Shown piece by piece: positions 10,170 through 21,560 of a stretch of 64,000 nt of DNA. Numbering within the stretch: the first letter of the stretch is position 1; each line of letters opens with the position of its first letter. The stretch is from Symsagittifera roscoffensis (lineage: Eukaryota; Xenacoelomorpha; Acoela; Convolutidae): positions 16,545,802 through 16,609,801 of the forward strand of contig NC_087064.1 of assembly GCF_963678635.1 (NCBI RefSeq), written 5' to 3'. The notes under the pieces are model-generated. The model searched no databases. It was given only the letters and a program-made list of their open reading frames with translations, and was not told the DNA's origin. The position numbers and the translations under genes are program-made.

Positions 10170-12060
10170 CTATTAATTTTGCAAGGTCAATATCAAATGC
10201 AAGTGCCAACAAACACATGAGTAAAATTAATATGACCAATAATGGTTGGCCTCAATTCGTTTTGGAACAATAATGAGCGCCGATAATTTGCCGCCCATAA
10301 AACGGTTCGAGCAGCGTTGTTACATGTGCAGTGCAAGCTCTGGCGTTTTCGAGAAGTTATTTCAAAAAATTATTTTCGAAAAGTTGTGGAGTTTTAACGA
10401 TTGCCAATTTGGGTAGTTTTGGACAATTAACACGCGATATGTTTCGCGCAATAAATGCGTTAGCTTTTCGAACTTCTCTTCAAAAATTTCCCAAATTGAT
10501 ATGACGCGTACTATATGGACTAAATAAAAATTTGCTATATGTGAAATTTATTACCTAGTACTTTAAACAACGGTCAATTTTTCATAAAACCTAAAAGGCG
10601 GTCGGAAACTTCACGGCTTCGCCTTGATAAGAGAGTTCTTGTGAAAGTTTTGTTGTCGGAGCAATTTGACTATAGTTAGTAACTAAACGAGCTATTGAGA
10701 TAGTACATGAATTAAACTTGGGAACTACAATGTATAATATGTTCATTTTATTATCAATCAATCGTGATTGCTACTAAAAAAATTTTGTAAATACAGTAAC
10801 CTTCCACATAGATTTTTGTTGAAAAATTTAAATTTTACGCTTCTTTGGCAGAAAGTTTTGCTTCAAAGCAAAATACAATTACTATTCTAAGTATAACAAA
10901 GAGCAATCCAGGTATTTAAATTGAACCTGCCAGCTACGGTAATATATCACCTTTTTTTCTTCGAATTTCAAAAATTTCTGAAGCTACTTTTTGAGATCCG
11001 TTTATTTTTTCAACAAAAAATACGATCGGTTTCAGTTAATTTAAACCTAATATTTCTTCTTTACTATTCACGATTTTTTTCCCTTTCTGTTGGTCGCGCC
11101 TAAAAAGTTGGAGTATGTCCGTATTTTAGATATAGTTTTTCGATCAATGCACAGTCTAGTCTGTATGTCAGGCTATAGTTTTGACTGCAAACTGCATATT
11201 TTTCAGTTAAAATGTATCAGTGTCAGTGATTCTTGTAGGATTTCAACACTAGTTGGAGCTCGGCTCTTGTAATAAAGAATTGAAGCGTTTTTTTTTCAAT
11301 TATCCGGCAAAAGAAATTCGCAGAACAACCATAGAAAAAATGGACTGTCATATTTTGCCACTGCATTTTTTTTGCTTCGCAATTTGAAAAATGGGGAGAA
11401 ACTTTATATTCGAGTGCATTTTAGTTTTTTTCTTTTTGTTTTCCAAGCCAATTTAGGTACTACAAACAATTATTAGAATGGGTCTAATAATATATCAGAT
11501 TGAGGTTTTATCAATCGTGATTTGAACAACATCAATGTCAAAAACATTCAGTCTGAAACTTTTAGCATTTGACTTAATTTCGAGCTGATAAGGTGACCGT
11601 GCAGGTTTACAATAGCTTATTCATGTAAAGTTTTTTTTCTTGAAATTTTCGTTTTACTTGAGAATTGGAAGTTGATTTTTGGATTTTTAGCGCCTTTTTT
11701 TGAATCAAGAACTTCAAAGCTTGATTCCAAAAATTTGAAACATTTTATAAAATCGTTTGATTTTTTTAAACGCTTTTTTAAAACTTTTTCTAGTCATTTA
11801 AAAAAACTTTTTTCCAGAAGGCCTATTTTTCTATGACTGTCGGATATGCCTAAATTCTATTTTTTTTCTGGTCTTTCTGTGCTACTTGGACAGTAACCGG
11901 CTATCCTTGTTTCCAATCATATTTGACTATATATAAGAGAAAAAAGTCCTGAATATTGTTTATAGAAAAAAGATGAATTGAACAGGCCAAGTTATAGCTC
12001 CTCAGTTCAGCCAATGAATAAAAAATTCTGATCAAGTTAACTTCTTCCTCTCCCAAATAG
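10170..12060. other. intron-like non-coding stretch with foldback-family fragment
   Basis: No gene is supported. Around 10400-10650 there is a diverged half copy of the foldback family seen complete at 53955-54645 (ACAATTAACACGCGATATG..., CCTAAAAGGCGGTCGGAA..., GGCTTCGCC). The rest is AT-rich. Confidence 0.45.
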
Positions 12061-12720
12061 ACCAAGTTGAAATCCTCCACATTAGAGTCGAAGCATACCA
12101 AAACTTGGTTGAGAAAGTCGAAACATACCGAAATTTATACGGAAAAAGTTACAATTCGAGAAGAGCTGCAGTTTTCTGACGTCAGTGTGGACTTCGGGCT
12201 TGTTTAAACAAACTCGCAGTCGATAAGGTTTAAAAAAAACTCAAAGTCGATTATATTGATAACAAAAAATCGACTATATTGAAAACAAAAATGGATTTTA
12301 ATCTAACACAATGAATCTGAGCTGGATCAAAAAAATAATTTGGAAAGTTTTTTGTTCTTATCTATGCGGCGTCGAAAAAACAAATTTTTAATAATTGTCA
12401 GTCGAAAAACTTGAGAAGGTCAAAATGTATCGATTGCTGGTCATGAAAGTCAAAACGTACCTATTCGGGGTCGAGTAAACAATTGTTCAAATTTTAGAAA
12501 CTGTCCGCCAAGAAAGCCGAGAAAGTCGATATATATCGAATTTTGGTCGAGAAGGTCAAAACAAAGTTTTAAAAATTGTCGGTCGAGAAAACAGAGAAAG
12601 TCGATCGAAACATGCCGCAATTCGGTCGAGAAAGTCGAAACATACCAAAATTTGACCGAGAATTTCGAAACATACCAATTTTTGGTCAAGAAATTCGAGA
12701 CATAAATCTATCACCGCGAC
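12061..12720. repeat. GTCGAAACATACC degenerate tandem repeat
   Basis: Repeated units GTCGAAACATACCGAAATT and GGTCGAGAAAGTCGAAACAT, spaced about 35-55 bp, fill this stretch. Open frames here (both strands) are repeat by-products rich in Glu/Arg/Asn/Ile or Phe/Leu/Asp. The array directly abuts the region of Gypsy-1 insertion. Confidence 0.65.
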
Positions 12721-12905
12721 CCGGGAAACGATTGCAACACATACACTCATATTTATTGTATGTAGTGAATCTTACTTATAAGGAGGCATTAATCGTGTTG
12801 TGGTGCTTTGGACGGAAGCAGATCCAGGACATCCGACAGTCATGGAATCCAGAGAGCGAGCCTGAAAAAGTGCAGTTCATGGAATTCAGATAGAGAACCT
12901 GAAAA

Positions 12906-12910
12906 AGTGT
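12906..12910. repeat. Gypsy-1 target site duplication (left)
   Basis: AGTGT immediately outside the left LTR. It is identical to 20215-20219. Confidence 0.85.
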
Positions 12911-13167
12911 TGTGATATGCGTTGCGTTATCGGTTGAAAACAAGTTGTAAGTCAATACTGTATTTGGAATATTGAATTTAGGTTTTCTTTTCTTTTGGTT
13001 TATTTTGTTACTGAGAGCTAGATCAGTGTTACGAACTCTGATCTCTCACTTAGTCTCAATGTCATCACTCACTATGACCTTGAGCATACCATAAAAGTAA
13101 TAAGTAAGCACCATAGGTTGGTTGTACATACATAGACAAATACTGCTACTGCAGTAGCGGTATGACA
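12911..13167 (-). repeat. Gypsy-1 3' LTR (257 bp, internally deleted)
   Basis: It matches the other LTR except that 18 nt (13073-13090) stand in place of a 152-nt block (19986-20137). It starts TGTGATATGCG and ends GCGGTATGACA on the + strand. The adjacent CACCCCCCTCGG is the polypurine tract on the complement. Confidence 0.9.
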
Positions 13168-13291
13168 CACCCCCCTCGGTGGAAGAAATAAATTATACAA
13201 CATAAGTAGGATAATTTATTTAAAAAGAGTTCAATATACTCAGTTCATAGGAAAGTCTCTGGGTTAATTGACGGTTTAGTTTATGGAATTC

Positions 13292-13807
13292 TCAGTTTTC
13301 TTCCAACTCTATTTCCCAACTCGGGTTCCATTCAACCCCTTCGTCTAGTGCAGCATACCCAAATTTTCGCATGAAGAGGTGTCTTTCGAGTCGTCTTACT
13401 TTTGATTCCATTGGTCTATCGCTTCGTTCCTTGAAGTCTTGATTTGTGTATTCCTTAAGTGCTTCCTTCAGAAGTCCTCTCCCTGTGAGATTTTCTGATA
13501 TCTCTTTAATTGAATGCTTTATCGGGTTTCCAAAGCATTTCGTTTCCTTGTTTTTCGTTTGCCTGGAGCTTCGTCTGATACCCGACTCTTCAGTACTCGA
13601 CTCGTCCGAAAATCCTTGTGGTGGTTCGAAAGTTGTATCTTTTTCCGAAATTTGTTGGGGATTTCCTCGGATTTCGTCTGCAACTCGCTGTACTCCTCGT
13701 TTTAGCAATTGGTCTGCATACTTCTCCCACTCGGACGGTGCTAAATTGTGATTGTGGAATGTGTCGACTATGTCCTCTAGGGGAGTGTGGGAGTCAATAC
13801 ATTTCAA
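13292..13807 (-). pseudogene. Gypsy-1 post-integrase C-terminal fragment
   Basis: A 171-residue charged frame near the 3' end of the element (ends WEIELEEN). It includes SGIRRSSRQTKNKETKCF, a basic segment comparable to the RKSTRQRRG tail of Gypsy-2. It is out of frame with the upstream integrase block, consistent with decay. Confidence 0.6.
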
Positions 13808-13948
13808 TTTCGACCGCTGTTTTGGTTTCGGTGTAGAACTTGACTGATTTTTGGTGTCTACTTTTTCCGGCCTTGATGTCGATTGCTCCTGTTCCAGATT
13901 GACTGCCGTCGCAGTTTGGCTTGTCCCCTGTTGCTGCTTGTTTCGATT

Positions 13949-15500
13949 TTACTTTTCTTTCCCGTTCTTTTCCGACTTCTTGGGCTCGTTTTCCTCTATA
14001 GTTGACTTTGGGCCCGCCAAATTGGGTTTTGCTCTTTTGATTGCCAAGTTCAGACCTCCCCCTGCTTCTGTGTCTTTTGAAGTCACTATTGTTTGGCTGT
14101 TTTGAAAACGCTCTATGGGATTCATCGTATCTGCGATCTCCATTTCTTCTTGTAGTTCTTCATCTGATCCCAACTCCTCGAGTAATTCGGGGGAACTGAT
14201 CCTCTTAAACTTTTTTGTAGGTTCCACCGATGGACTTTTACTCGTGCTTCGCTGGTTTTTTTGTGTCAGCACCGTTTTCGATTGTGCGATATCCGATTTC
14301 CTATGAATCGAGCCAGTAGACGTCTTGATCGTTGAGTCTGTTTCAGAAGCGATTTTCCCTTTTAGTTGTTTGGTTAAAGCTTGTCCGCTTTTTCTTAGTG
14401 GGTCTTTTCTGAGTATTGTTTTAGGTGGTGATTTACATGGATTTTCCACTTTGTCCTCCACAAATCCTTTCTCCCAAGAGTAAATCATTTCCTTTCGAAG
14501 ATCGGGATTGAGTAGTCCTGTCTCGTCCACTAATTTTCTGATATCGTTTTTAGCCGCATCTCTTCTCTCGTTGTTCCAGCGGGCGTTCGCCTTCAACAAC
14601 TCTTTTAGAGCTTTGGCCCTTTCTTTATCTCTGTCCGATGTTAGCCGCTGCTTGTGCAGTGGGCTTGTATCTCTGCTGAGTTGTCCCTTGCGTGCTATTT
14701 TGAGGTTCTCTCTCGACTGGTCAATTCTACGTTTCAATTGAGAAGCCGTCAGTGCTGAGCGTTCCAAGTGTTGTTTGTCTAAATAGTCAGAATCATTTAA
14801 AAACCTATCCCTCACAATTTTAAATTCTGTTTTTGGTAGTCTGCCAAAATGTGCTTGAAACGGGGATACTTGAATGGTTTTCTGCTTGTTCCACCGTAAA
14901 TCTCTCATTATAATACTAAGACATAATTTGATTGATTTATTGTTTTCTTCGAGCATCATCACCCCCAGTCTTCTTTGTATAGTTTGGATTGTACGTTCGA
15001 CCAAACCACAGCCTCTGTGGTCCCCCACCGGACAGAATTTTTGCTCGATATTGAGTTCCGAACAGAATTTTTTTTAGCGTTTTCCCCTTAAAACCTGAAA
15101 ATTGGTCCAAACAAATTGATTCAGGAACCCCATGCGTGTCGATATATGATCTCAAGAATTTTACTGTGCACTTCCCACTTGTAGTTTTCGTAACCTTCAC
15201 TGATGAAATTTTGAGAAACGATCTATCGCTACTAAAAGGTAGATTTTTTTTCCTTTTTGATTTTCTATGGGCCCCGCGTTATCTAATTGTACTTCCTGTC
15301 CCGGCTGCGTGAGCAGTGGCAGTGGTTTTGACGCATTTTTCGAAATAAGATATTTTACATTCTTACCATATCTGGTACAGCTACGGCACTCCTCTGCCAG
15401 ATTCACAATGTCTTTATTCATGTGTGGCCACCACAGGTATTACGCTGCTCCCAGCATAGCCTCTTGGCCTGGATGCCCTCGATGTTTTCTTTTTAGGACA
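13949..15500 (-). pseudogene. Gypsy-1 integrase, broken
   Basis: In element order, a zinc-binding HHCC region (KHRGHPG ... ECRSC, with an in-frame TAA between them) is followed by the catalytic core. The first Asp is in EVQLDNAGP, the second in ICLDQFSGF and the Glu in RGCGLVERTI. These lie in three frames (15197-15421, 14937-15200, 13949-15028), so there are at least two frameshifts. A long Lys/Glu/Ser-rich region follows. Integrase joins element cDNA to host DNA. This copy cannot make a whole protein. Confidence 0.85.
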
Positions 15501-15657
15501 GCTTGTCTTTGTTGTACGGGGACTGCTAGCCGGTTATTCACCAAGATGCAGTCTCGTCCTGAACTGCCATCTGTGATCACAACGGGTTTGTATAAGGTCC
15601 CATTAATTCAAAGCCTTGTTTGTCCCCTCTTTCTATCACTCGTCTGAGGCGGTCGAT

Positions 15658-16284
15658 TCACGTGTCTTCGGTGGTCAATTCTGCTAGTAGACTTTTGTCG
15701 AACAGTTTTGCTAAATTGTCCAGAGTCTCTTTTTGTTGCTGCTTTGGCAGGTTTGTTTTTCCCAGTCTCTTCGGCGGTTCTATTGAGCACACTTCCTCTT
15801 CACTCTCCGCCTCTTCTGTAGTCGTCAGGTCCATCTCTATTACCTGCACCTCACTAAGTTTCCGTTCCGCCGATGCGATTGGTTTAGTCATTGCTGAACT
15901 CGATTCATGTTCCGAGCTGTCCCTGACTTCTTGGGTGTGTGCCACCAGTTCTCTATTTTCCTGTATATTGTCTTCTCCGCCTATTAGTTGCCAGAATGAG
16001 AGTAGTCTTTGATGTGCTTCTCTTTGTTGATCCGGTTCAAGCTGCCATTTCACCCGTGATGCTTGTCGTGTTTCACTGTTGGAGCTATCTCTGTTTTTCC
16101 GGCCACCTCTAATGATTTTTCTTGTACGCTGGACTGTCTCTGTGATCTCCTCCTCTTCCGAAAGTTCGTTTGTGTTGAATAGTGAGCGGTTCCACTTTGG
16201 GTCCATTAGACTCTCTTCGCGTTCCTCGTTTCGCCATTCTTGTGGTGAGCCCGACCACCAGTCGTATGATCTGTTTCCTGACAT
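15658..16284 (-). pseudogene. Gypsy-1 acidic spacer between RNase H and integrase
   Basis: A 208-residue frame with no recognised fold. It is Glu/Ser/Arg-rich (LSEEEEITETVQRTRK, TTTEEAESEEEVCSIEP). It lies where most gypsy elements go almost directly from RNase H to the integrase zinc finger. Gypsy-2 has a different long spacer at the same place. Confidence 0.6.
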
Positions 16285-16416
16285 CTCGATCCTTGAGTCT
16301 GTTTTTTTTCCGAATTTCTGGTACTGGTTGTTTTACGATTTTTGAGTTATTTGAGACTGACTGTTTGTTGGGTTGATTTGACGAAAAAGTGATCTGTTTA
16401 TGTTGAACTGCTGTGT

Positions 16417-17106
16417 TTAGCTGTTTTGCAGTCGTGAAAACTGTTTTCTTTCGTTCCGGTCCAGCTTTGTTTGTTTTTGACCGTTTTGGTTGCTATAGCA
16501 ACCATTACTTAATGACTGTTTCTTTGCATTCCTACTAGAACAATCTAGAACGTTTTCGTTCCGGTTGAGCGACCCAGTTTCTTTAAGCCTACTGTTACTG
16601 CAGTCGAACGCTTCATGAAAGGAGTTTATTGTCGCTACTACAAACTTTTCGTCTAATTCTGATTCGGGCCAGGGATCATTGAAAGGATCACGCGATAAAT
16701 AATCAACTATGCCCATGTCCCTCCCCGGAATGTGAACTATTTTGAACTGATATGGCAGTAACCGGTCAACCCACCGGGTTAAACGTGATTGGTAGGTCTT
16801 GTTCGATTTGTTACCATCCAATGCTGTTGTAAGTGCTTTATGGTCAGTTGCAATGGTAAATGGTTTTCCCAAAAGGTAGTGTTTATATCTATCTACTGCC
16901 CAAACAACTGCCAGTAACTCCAATTCATTTGTTGGATATTTTTTTTCTTGGGCATTTAGGTATCGGGATACGAATGAAATTGGGACCCACAGGCCTTCAT
17001 CATTTTGTTGTTCTAAAGTAGCCCCTAGCCCATCATGGCTAGCATCACATTTAACTCGTGTTTCTCGGGTCGCATCGTAATAATGTACTTTTGTTATATT
17101 TGCCAC
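16417..17106 (-). pseudogene. Gypsy-1 RNase H domain
   Basis: Acidic catalytic residues are visible in the usual order: Asp in VKCDASHDGLGA, Glu in TNELELLAVVWA, Asp in IATDHKALT and Asp in MGIVDYLSRD. It degrades the RNA strand during reverse transcription. The frame is open but separated by frameshifts from RT and from the spacer. The region downstream of the domain is Asn/Ser/Lys-rich. Confidence 0.9.
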
Positions 17107-17148
17107 AGCTTCTTTTATAGCATTAAATACTACCGTGTGTTCATCCCT

Positions 17149-18625
17149 TCACTCAAATTTTTTTACCGGGAGTTTCATGTTTTTTAACTTTTTCTTTTGA
17201 TTCTCTTCTTTTAGAAGTGGTCTTAATTTTTCAGTCAGGCTTGCTGCGTTAGGTATAAATTTAGCTAAGTGATTTATACTTCCCAGGATTGACCTTAGCT
17301 GTTTAAGCAATTTCGGCGGGTTCAAATTTACTACCGCTTCCGTTTTAGTGATTTTTGGTCTAACCCCTGCTTCTGAGAGGTGATGACCCAACCAATTCAC
17401 TTCTTAATTGAAAAATTCGCATTTTGATAGTTTCAATGCCAAATTTTCCGCATCCAATTTTTTTAATACTGTTTTAACCAAATTTCCATGTTCAATTTTG
17501 CTTCCCTTTGACACAATATGTATGTCATCCAGAAGACAGAACGTGTTTTTAGCGCGTGGTTGATGGTTCTATCCATGGCCTTTTGAAATTCAGCTGGCAT
17601 ATCTGCTAAACCATAGAACCCTGTCAAAATCTGTAGGTTCCAGTTGCTTTCCCACCAACAATGTTGAAATTGCATTGTCTAGCTGTATCAGCAGCCAATT
17701 TTAATTGACTGTACGCATATTTCAAATCTAACACCGAAAAATATAGCGTACCCTTTTTGTTTTCAGTCACAATCTGGCTTACCCCATCAATGAGTTCATC
17801 TACATTCGGCATTTGGTATTTATTTTTGAACAATTGTCTATTGATTGGTTTCGCGTCCATTGCCAATTTTATTGAGTCGTCTTTCTTTACTGTTATCACA
17901 ATAGGAGCGATAAAGCAATCACTCGTACATTTATCAAGTTTTGTTATATGACCTTCTGTCAACAACTTCTTGATTTCTTTTTCGACTTTATCTTGTATGT
18001 GAATTGGGATTCTTCTCCCCTTTTCTTGAATCGGACATAATGGATATTTAAATTTTGAACTTACAATGTGGTTTTTCGAAATACCTTGTCTTTCAAATAA
18101 GCTTTTAAATTGAGTGAAAAATTTTTCTTTCCAACCTTCTGACTGCTCGCACATGAGCACGTCAAACCTGGTGAGTTCCTTGGGCGCTGGTTTTTGTGTA
18201 GTAACTATTCCCACTTGTCCCTGCAAGTCTAGTCCCATGATACATCTGGTCTTTCGTTCTGATACCAGAAAGGTGGCGCCCTTTACCTCCCAGCCCGCTG
18301 ACCTCAGATTGGTCTTTAGGGCTCCCAGTATACTGATCGGTTGTTTGTTGTAGTCCACGAATTTGGTTTGTAAATTCAGTTTATTTGACGGAATGAATCT
18401 TACTTTGTTTGATTTTTCCATAATTTCCTTCGTTGTCGCCCAGTTGAGAAATGAAACTGTACCTCCTGTGTCCACTGTTAATTGAATTATTTGGTTATCT
18501 ATTTCTACCATGGCTTTTAGTGATTTTACTCGTTTCAATGTTGGATCGCGAATCGAATCTATTTTCTGAACTCGCATCAATTTTTCGTTTGAATTGTTCC
18601 TCATTTCAATGATTCGATCTTTCAC
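17149..18625 (-). pseudogene. Gypsy-1 aspartic protease and reverse transcriptase
   Basis: The protease has the LTVDTGGTVSFL active site and a ...IMGLDL flap/hydrophobic motif. RT follows with VLDLKYAYSQL (motif A), GFYGLADMPAEFQKAMD (motif B region) and a motif C read only after a frameshift near 17550 (LDD core). The thumb/connection is at 17149-17400. At least two frameshifts (about 17550 and 17410) break it. Confidence 0.9.
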
Positions 18626-18726
18626 ATATTTTGAAACTCTCTCGTTTTCCGGTTGATAGGTTTGTATCGATATAACTTCAAACTCACTACATGACCCAAC
18701 ACTTTCACTTATCTGATCGCATTCCT

Positions 18727-19829
18727 CTATGCGATCAGGACGCGATCCTTCCGAGTCTTCACTTGTTGGGATCTGCTAATTTTAGCGAAATGATTGGGTT
18801 TACCACAGTGTTTACAGGTTTTCCCCATCGCTGGACAATTTTTCAGGTGTCCTTGGTCAAACGTCCTTCCACATCTATTACATGGTTTTGTTTTCGTGTT
18901 TTGATTCTTGTTATTGTTTTGTCTTTTATTCGATTCCCTTCTGTTTGGAGTCTTGGTTGTTCCTGACAAATTTCGAACTGCCATTACAGATTCTTGTTTT
19001 ATTCTCACACCCGAGGTGTAATTGTTACTTGATCCCCCTGTAACTACAGCATTAGTCTTTTGAAACGCCATTGTGGTTAACTTTCTATATTCGAATTTTA
19101 TAGCCCTTTTCAGAACCACTTCCGGGTCTAGAGTCTCGAATGTCAGCGTGTCCTGCAATGTCATGTTTTTCATTTTTGAAGTAAACAGGTCGCGGACTAT
19201 TTCATTTTCTAATGCTCCCAGTTCTGATCGGGCTGCTTGTGCAGTTAACGCTGCGTGAAATGATTCCAGAGATTCTCCAGATTCTTGCATTCTTGTAAAT
19301 AGCTTGTATCTTTCGTATGTTACACATTTTACCTTTTGAAACGAGACTTCTGACAACTTTGTAATTTCCCTGAACGTCATTTTCGATATTTCAGCATGCG
19401 GGTTCTTTTGTAGGAATCTCTTCTTTCCCTCTGTACCCAAAACAAAAATAATCTGGACACCAATTTCTTTTGTACTTCGTTGTAGAAGACATTGTGTCCG
19501 ACTCGTGGGCCTCTTGTCTTTCTCTCTTCGTTCTCCAATACTACTCTATCCATTGCTAGCTTATCTCTAAGAATCTTAGCGTTCCTCGCATCTTCATTCT
19601 CTCCGTCTCTGGGTGTTTCTGGGCGGGGTGGTGGTTCCTCTAATATGTCTTTTGGTTCTTCCAAAATAATCTCTGGGTTCACATTTTCTTTGACCGTAAC
19701 CGCCATGAGAAATTGTTCGAACCAGATTTTGAATTGTCACGGAGGGTCTAGATTCGCTGACGCCCAAAATACCGGAATTCCCATATCCGTTCTGTTATCT
19801 TGAGCTGCGAATCCTGCTGGCTGCGCCAT
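18727..19829 (-). pseudogene. Gypsy-1 gag with zinc knuckles
   Basis: It starts at an ATG whose A is the last base of the 5' LTR and whose TG opens the primer-binding site (MAQPAGFAAQ). A TGA at 19737-19739 interrupts it where an aromatic residue would fit. A frameshift near 19440 then leads to the 18727-19440 frame. That frame ends in two zinc knuckles, CNRCGRTFDQGHLKNC and CKHCGKPNHFAKIS. In the second, the last Cys is Ser. Gag would form the particle and bind the RNA. Confidence 0.85.
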
Positions 19830-20214
19830 GCGATATGCGTTGCGATATCGGTTGACAACAAGTTGTAATTCAATACTGTATTTGGAATATTGAATTTAGT
19901 TTTTCTTTTGTTTTATTTTGTTACTGAGAGCTAGATCAGTGTTACGAACTCTGATCTTTCACTTAGTCTCAATGTCATCACTCACTGAATGAAATTTAGC
20001 GTGGTGAACAAATCGACAATTCTGAACAGATTTGTTCTTCATACTATACAGCGTAACATCACGCGTTTAGCAGTAATAACACGTAAAACAAACATAAAAC
20101 TCGGTATTCTGAAAGGGGGGAAACTGGAAAAGAGCCCATAAAAGTAATAAGTAAGCACCATAGGTTGATTGTACATACATAGACAAATACTGCTACTGCA
20201 GTAGCGGTATGACA
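19829..20214 (-). repeat. Gypsy-1 5' LTR (386 bp)
   Basis: The longer of the two LTRs, with the internal block 19986-20137. It ends at TSD AGTGT (20215-20219). The gag start codon overlaps its inner end. Confidence 0.9.
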
Positions 20215-20219
20215 AGTGT
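20215..20219. repeat. Gypsy-1 target site duplication (right)
   Basis: AGTGT, matching 12906-12910. Confidence 0.85.
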
Positions 20220-20575
20220 AAAGAGATGCATTTCGTGGCAAATCAGTTTCTTTTTCAAAAACTAACAAACAAATTTTATTTTAAGCTTGCTTATAGCCGG
20301 TTAATTCTCGGCTAAACTATCATTCTCCGACTTTTCTTGCCGGATTGGACTTCTGACACAAAATTAGTCAAATACTTTTCTCGGCTGAATTTTCGACCGA
20401 GATCTGACACTGCTCGACTTTGAAAGCGAGAAACTCGATGTGGGTCGTATCACAGCCGAAACAACCCCTGCAGATCGAAAAAGAGAAGAACCAAAACTTG
20501 CTTTATTTCTCAATTATTCCTGCATGAAGTGTTTTAATTGCCTTATTGTAAGTTTTTACACAGATATCTTCTTAC

Positions 20576-20761
20576 CCGAGCTAAAGAAATCATCCATTCA
20601 CAACTTTCCCAGCACATTGGCCCGAAAAAGCCGTTGACCTCATAGTAAGATTGCATAGTGAGCGACCCCTTTGCAGTTGCTGTGGAATCGCACTTGCTGT
20701 CCGTGGAAACAAGCGTGAAATAATATTCGGGAAATAGCTGCAGCCACTTTTCAAGACTGTA
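20576..20761 (-). CDS. receptor gene, N-terminal ligand-binding exon
   Basis: A clean 62-codon phase-0 exon between an acceptor (GCTTTCAG, 20762 side) and a donor (CGG/GTAAGA, 20575 side). It encodes LEKWLQLFPEYYFTLVSTDS followed by KCDSTATAKG and GFFGPMCWESCEWMISLA. This is the first-lobe pattern of ANF-receptor/guanylyl-cyclase ectodomains (paired Cys, then a GP-C...C segment before a helix). I place it with 6243-7211 as one - strand gene interrupted by Gypsy-1 in an intron. No signal peptide exon is visible to its right in the window. Confidence 0.65.
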
Positions 20762-20839
20762 CTGAAAGCATGGCAAGAAAATTGAAGTTAGAGAAGGTGT
20801 GCATTTAGTATAATCTCTTGAATGTGTAGCGATTAGCAT

Positions 20840-21560
20840 GCGTGCCTATTAGCATGCATTAATTGCTTAATTTAGGTCTGCTTTTCGGCGAAACAAAATT
20901 AGCCTAACATTTCAAAAATCACTCATTACAAGGCCAATCTGTGCACAGGATAGGCGCACAATTTTGGGTCTGTTTGTTCCGGGATTCTAAAGACACATCT
21001 TTAAACATGTTCCAAAAAGTAAGTGGATTCCACTTACAAAAGTTTCGCGGATTTCGCGTACAAATATCTGTAATGTAAATTTTGTCGGCATTTTTGTTTT
21101 GTTGCGGATTCAGCAACAAGTAAATATAGCTAGTTGTTCTGAATTCCGCAAATGTAAGTGGATTCCGCAAAATGTAAGTGGAATCCGCAAAATGTAAGTG
21201 GAATCCGCAAAATGTAAGTGGAATCCGCAAATTTATGTGAAATTCGCAAACAAAATGCGGTTTCCCCTTACAGATTGCGGATTCCACTTACAATTTGCGG
21301 ATTCCACTCACAATTTGCGGATTCCGTTTGCAGTTGTGGATTCCGCAACAGCTCATTGTAAATATACACATGTCTTATTAATTGCATGAGGACTCCACAA
21401 ACTGTTCTGGATTCCGCAAATACTGTTGCGGATTCCGCAAAGTTGCCTAATTTTGGAGCAATTTTGAGTGGTACAATATTTTCAGCATTTTTTGTGGAAT
21501 CCAAAACAGCAAAATATATCAAAGAATAATAAAATTGTTGCAAATTCCGCGACAACTGAT
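20840..21560. repeat. GGAATCCGCAAAATGTAAGT satellite with inverted copies
   Basis: From 21139 to 21235 four direct units of about 20 bp (AAAATGTAAGTGGAATCCGC) occur in tandem. From about 21260 to 21350, and again near 21005-21050, inverted units (GCGGATTCCACTTACAATTT) follow. Single ATTCCGCAA words continue to 21555. The arrangement can form a hairpin around 21250. It does not encode a protein. Confidence 0.8.

Larger units (their letters stand above)
12911..20214 (-). mobile_element. Gypsy-1, degenerate Ty3/gypsy LTR retrotransposon
   Basis: A complete but decayed element in - orientation, bounded by LTRs (TGTCATACCGC...CGCA in element sense) and the 5-bp duplication AGTGT. The order in element sense is 5' LTR, PBS TGGCGCAGCCAGC, gag with zinc knuckles, protease (DTG), RT, RNase H, a long acidic spacer, integrase (DDE), a Lys/Arg/Glu-rich tail, a polypurine tract (CGAGGGGGGTG) and the 3' LTR. 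RNase H before integrase places it in Ty3/gypsy. Many frameshifts and stops show it is inactive. It sits in an intron of the - strand receptor gene, in the same transcriptional sense as that gene. Confidence 0.93.

Noticed and set aside
12576-12893. + strand frame of about 105 codons
   Set aside because: Most of it is translated GTCGAAA repeat. No splice context or motif.
14115-16345. + strand Ser/Phe-rich frames
   Set aside because: Antisense of Gypsy-1 integrase and spacer coding sequence.
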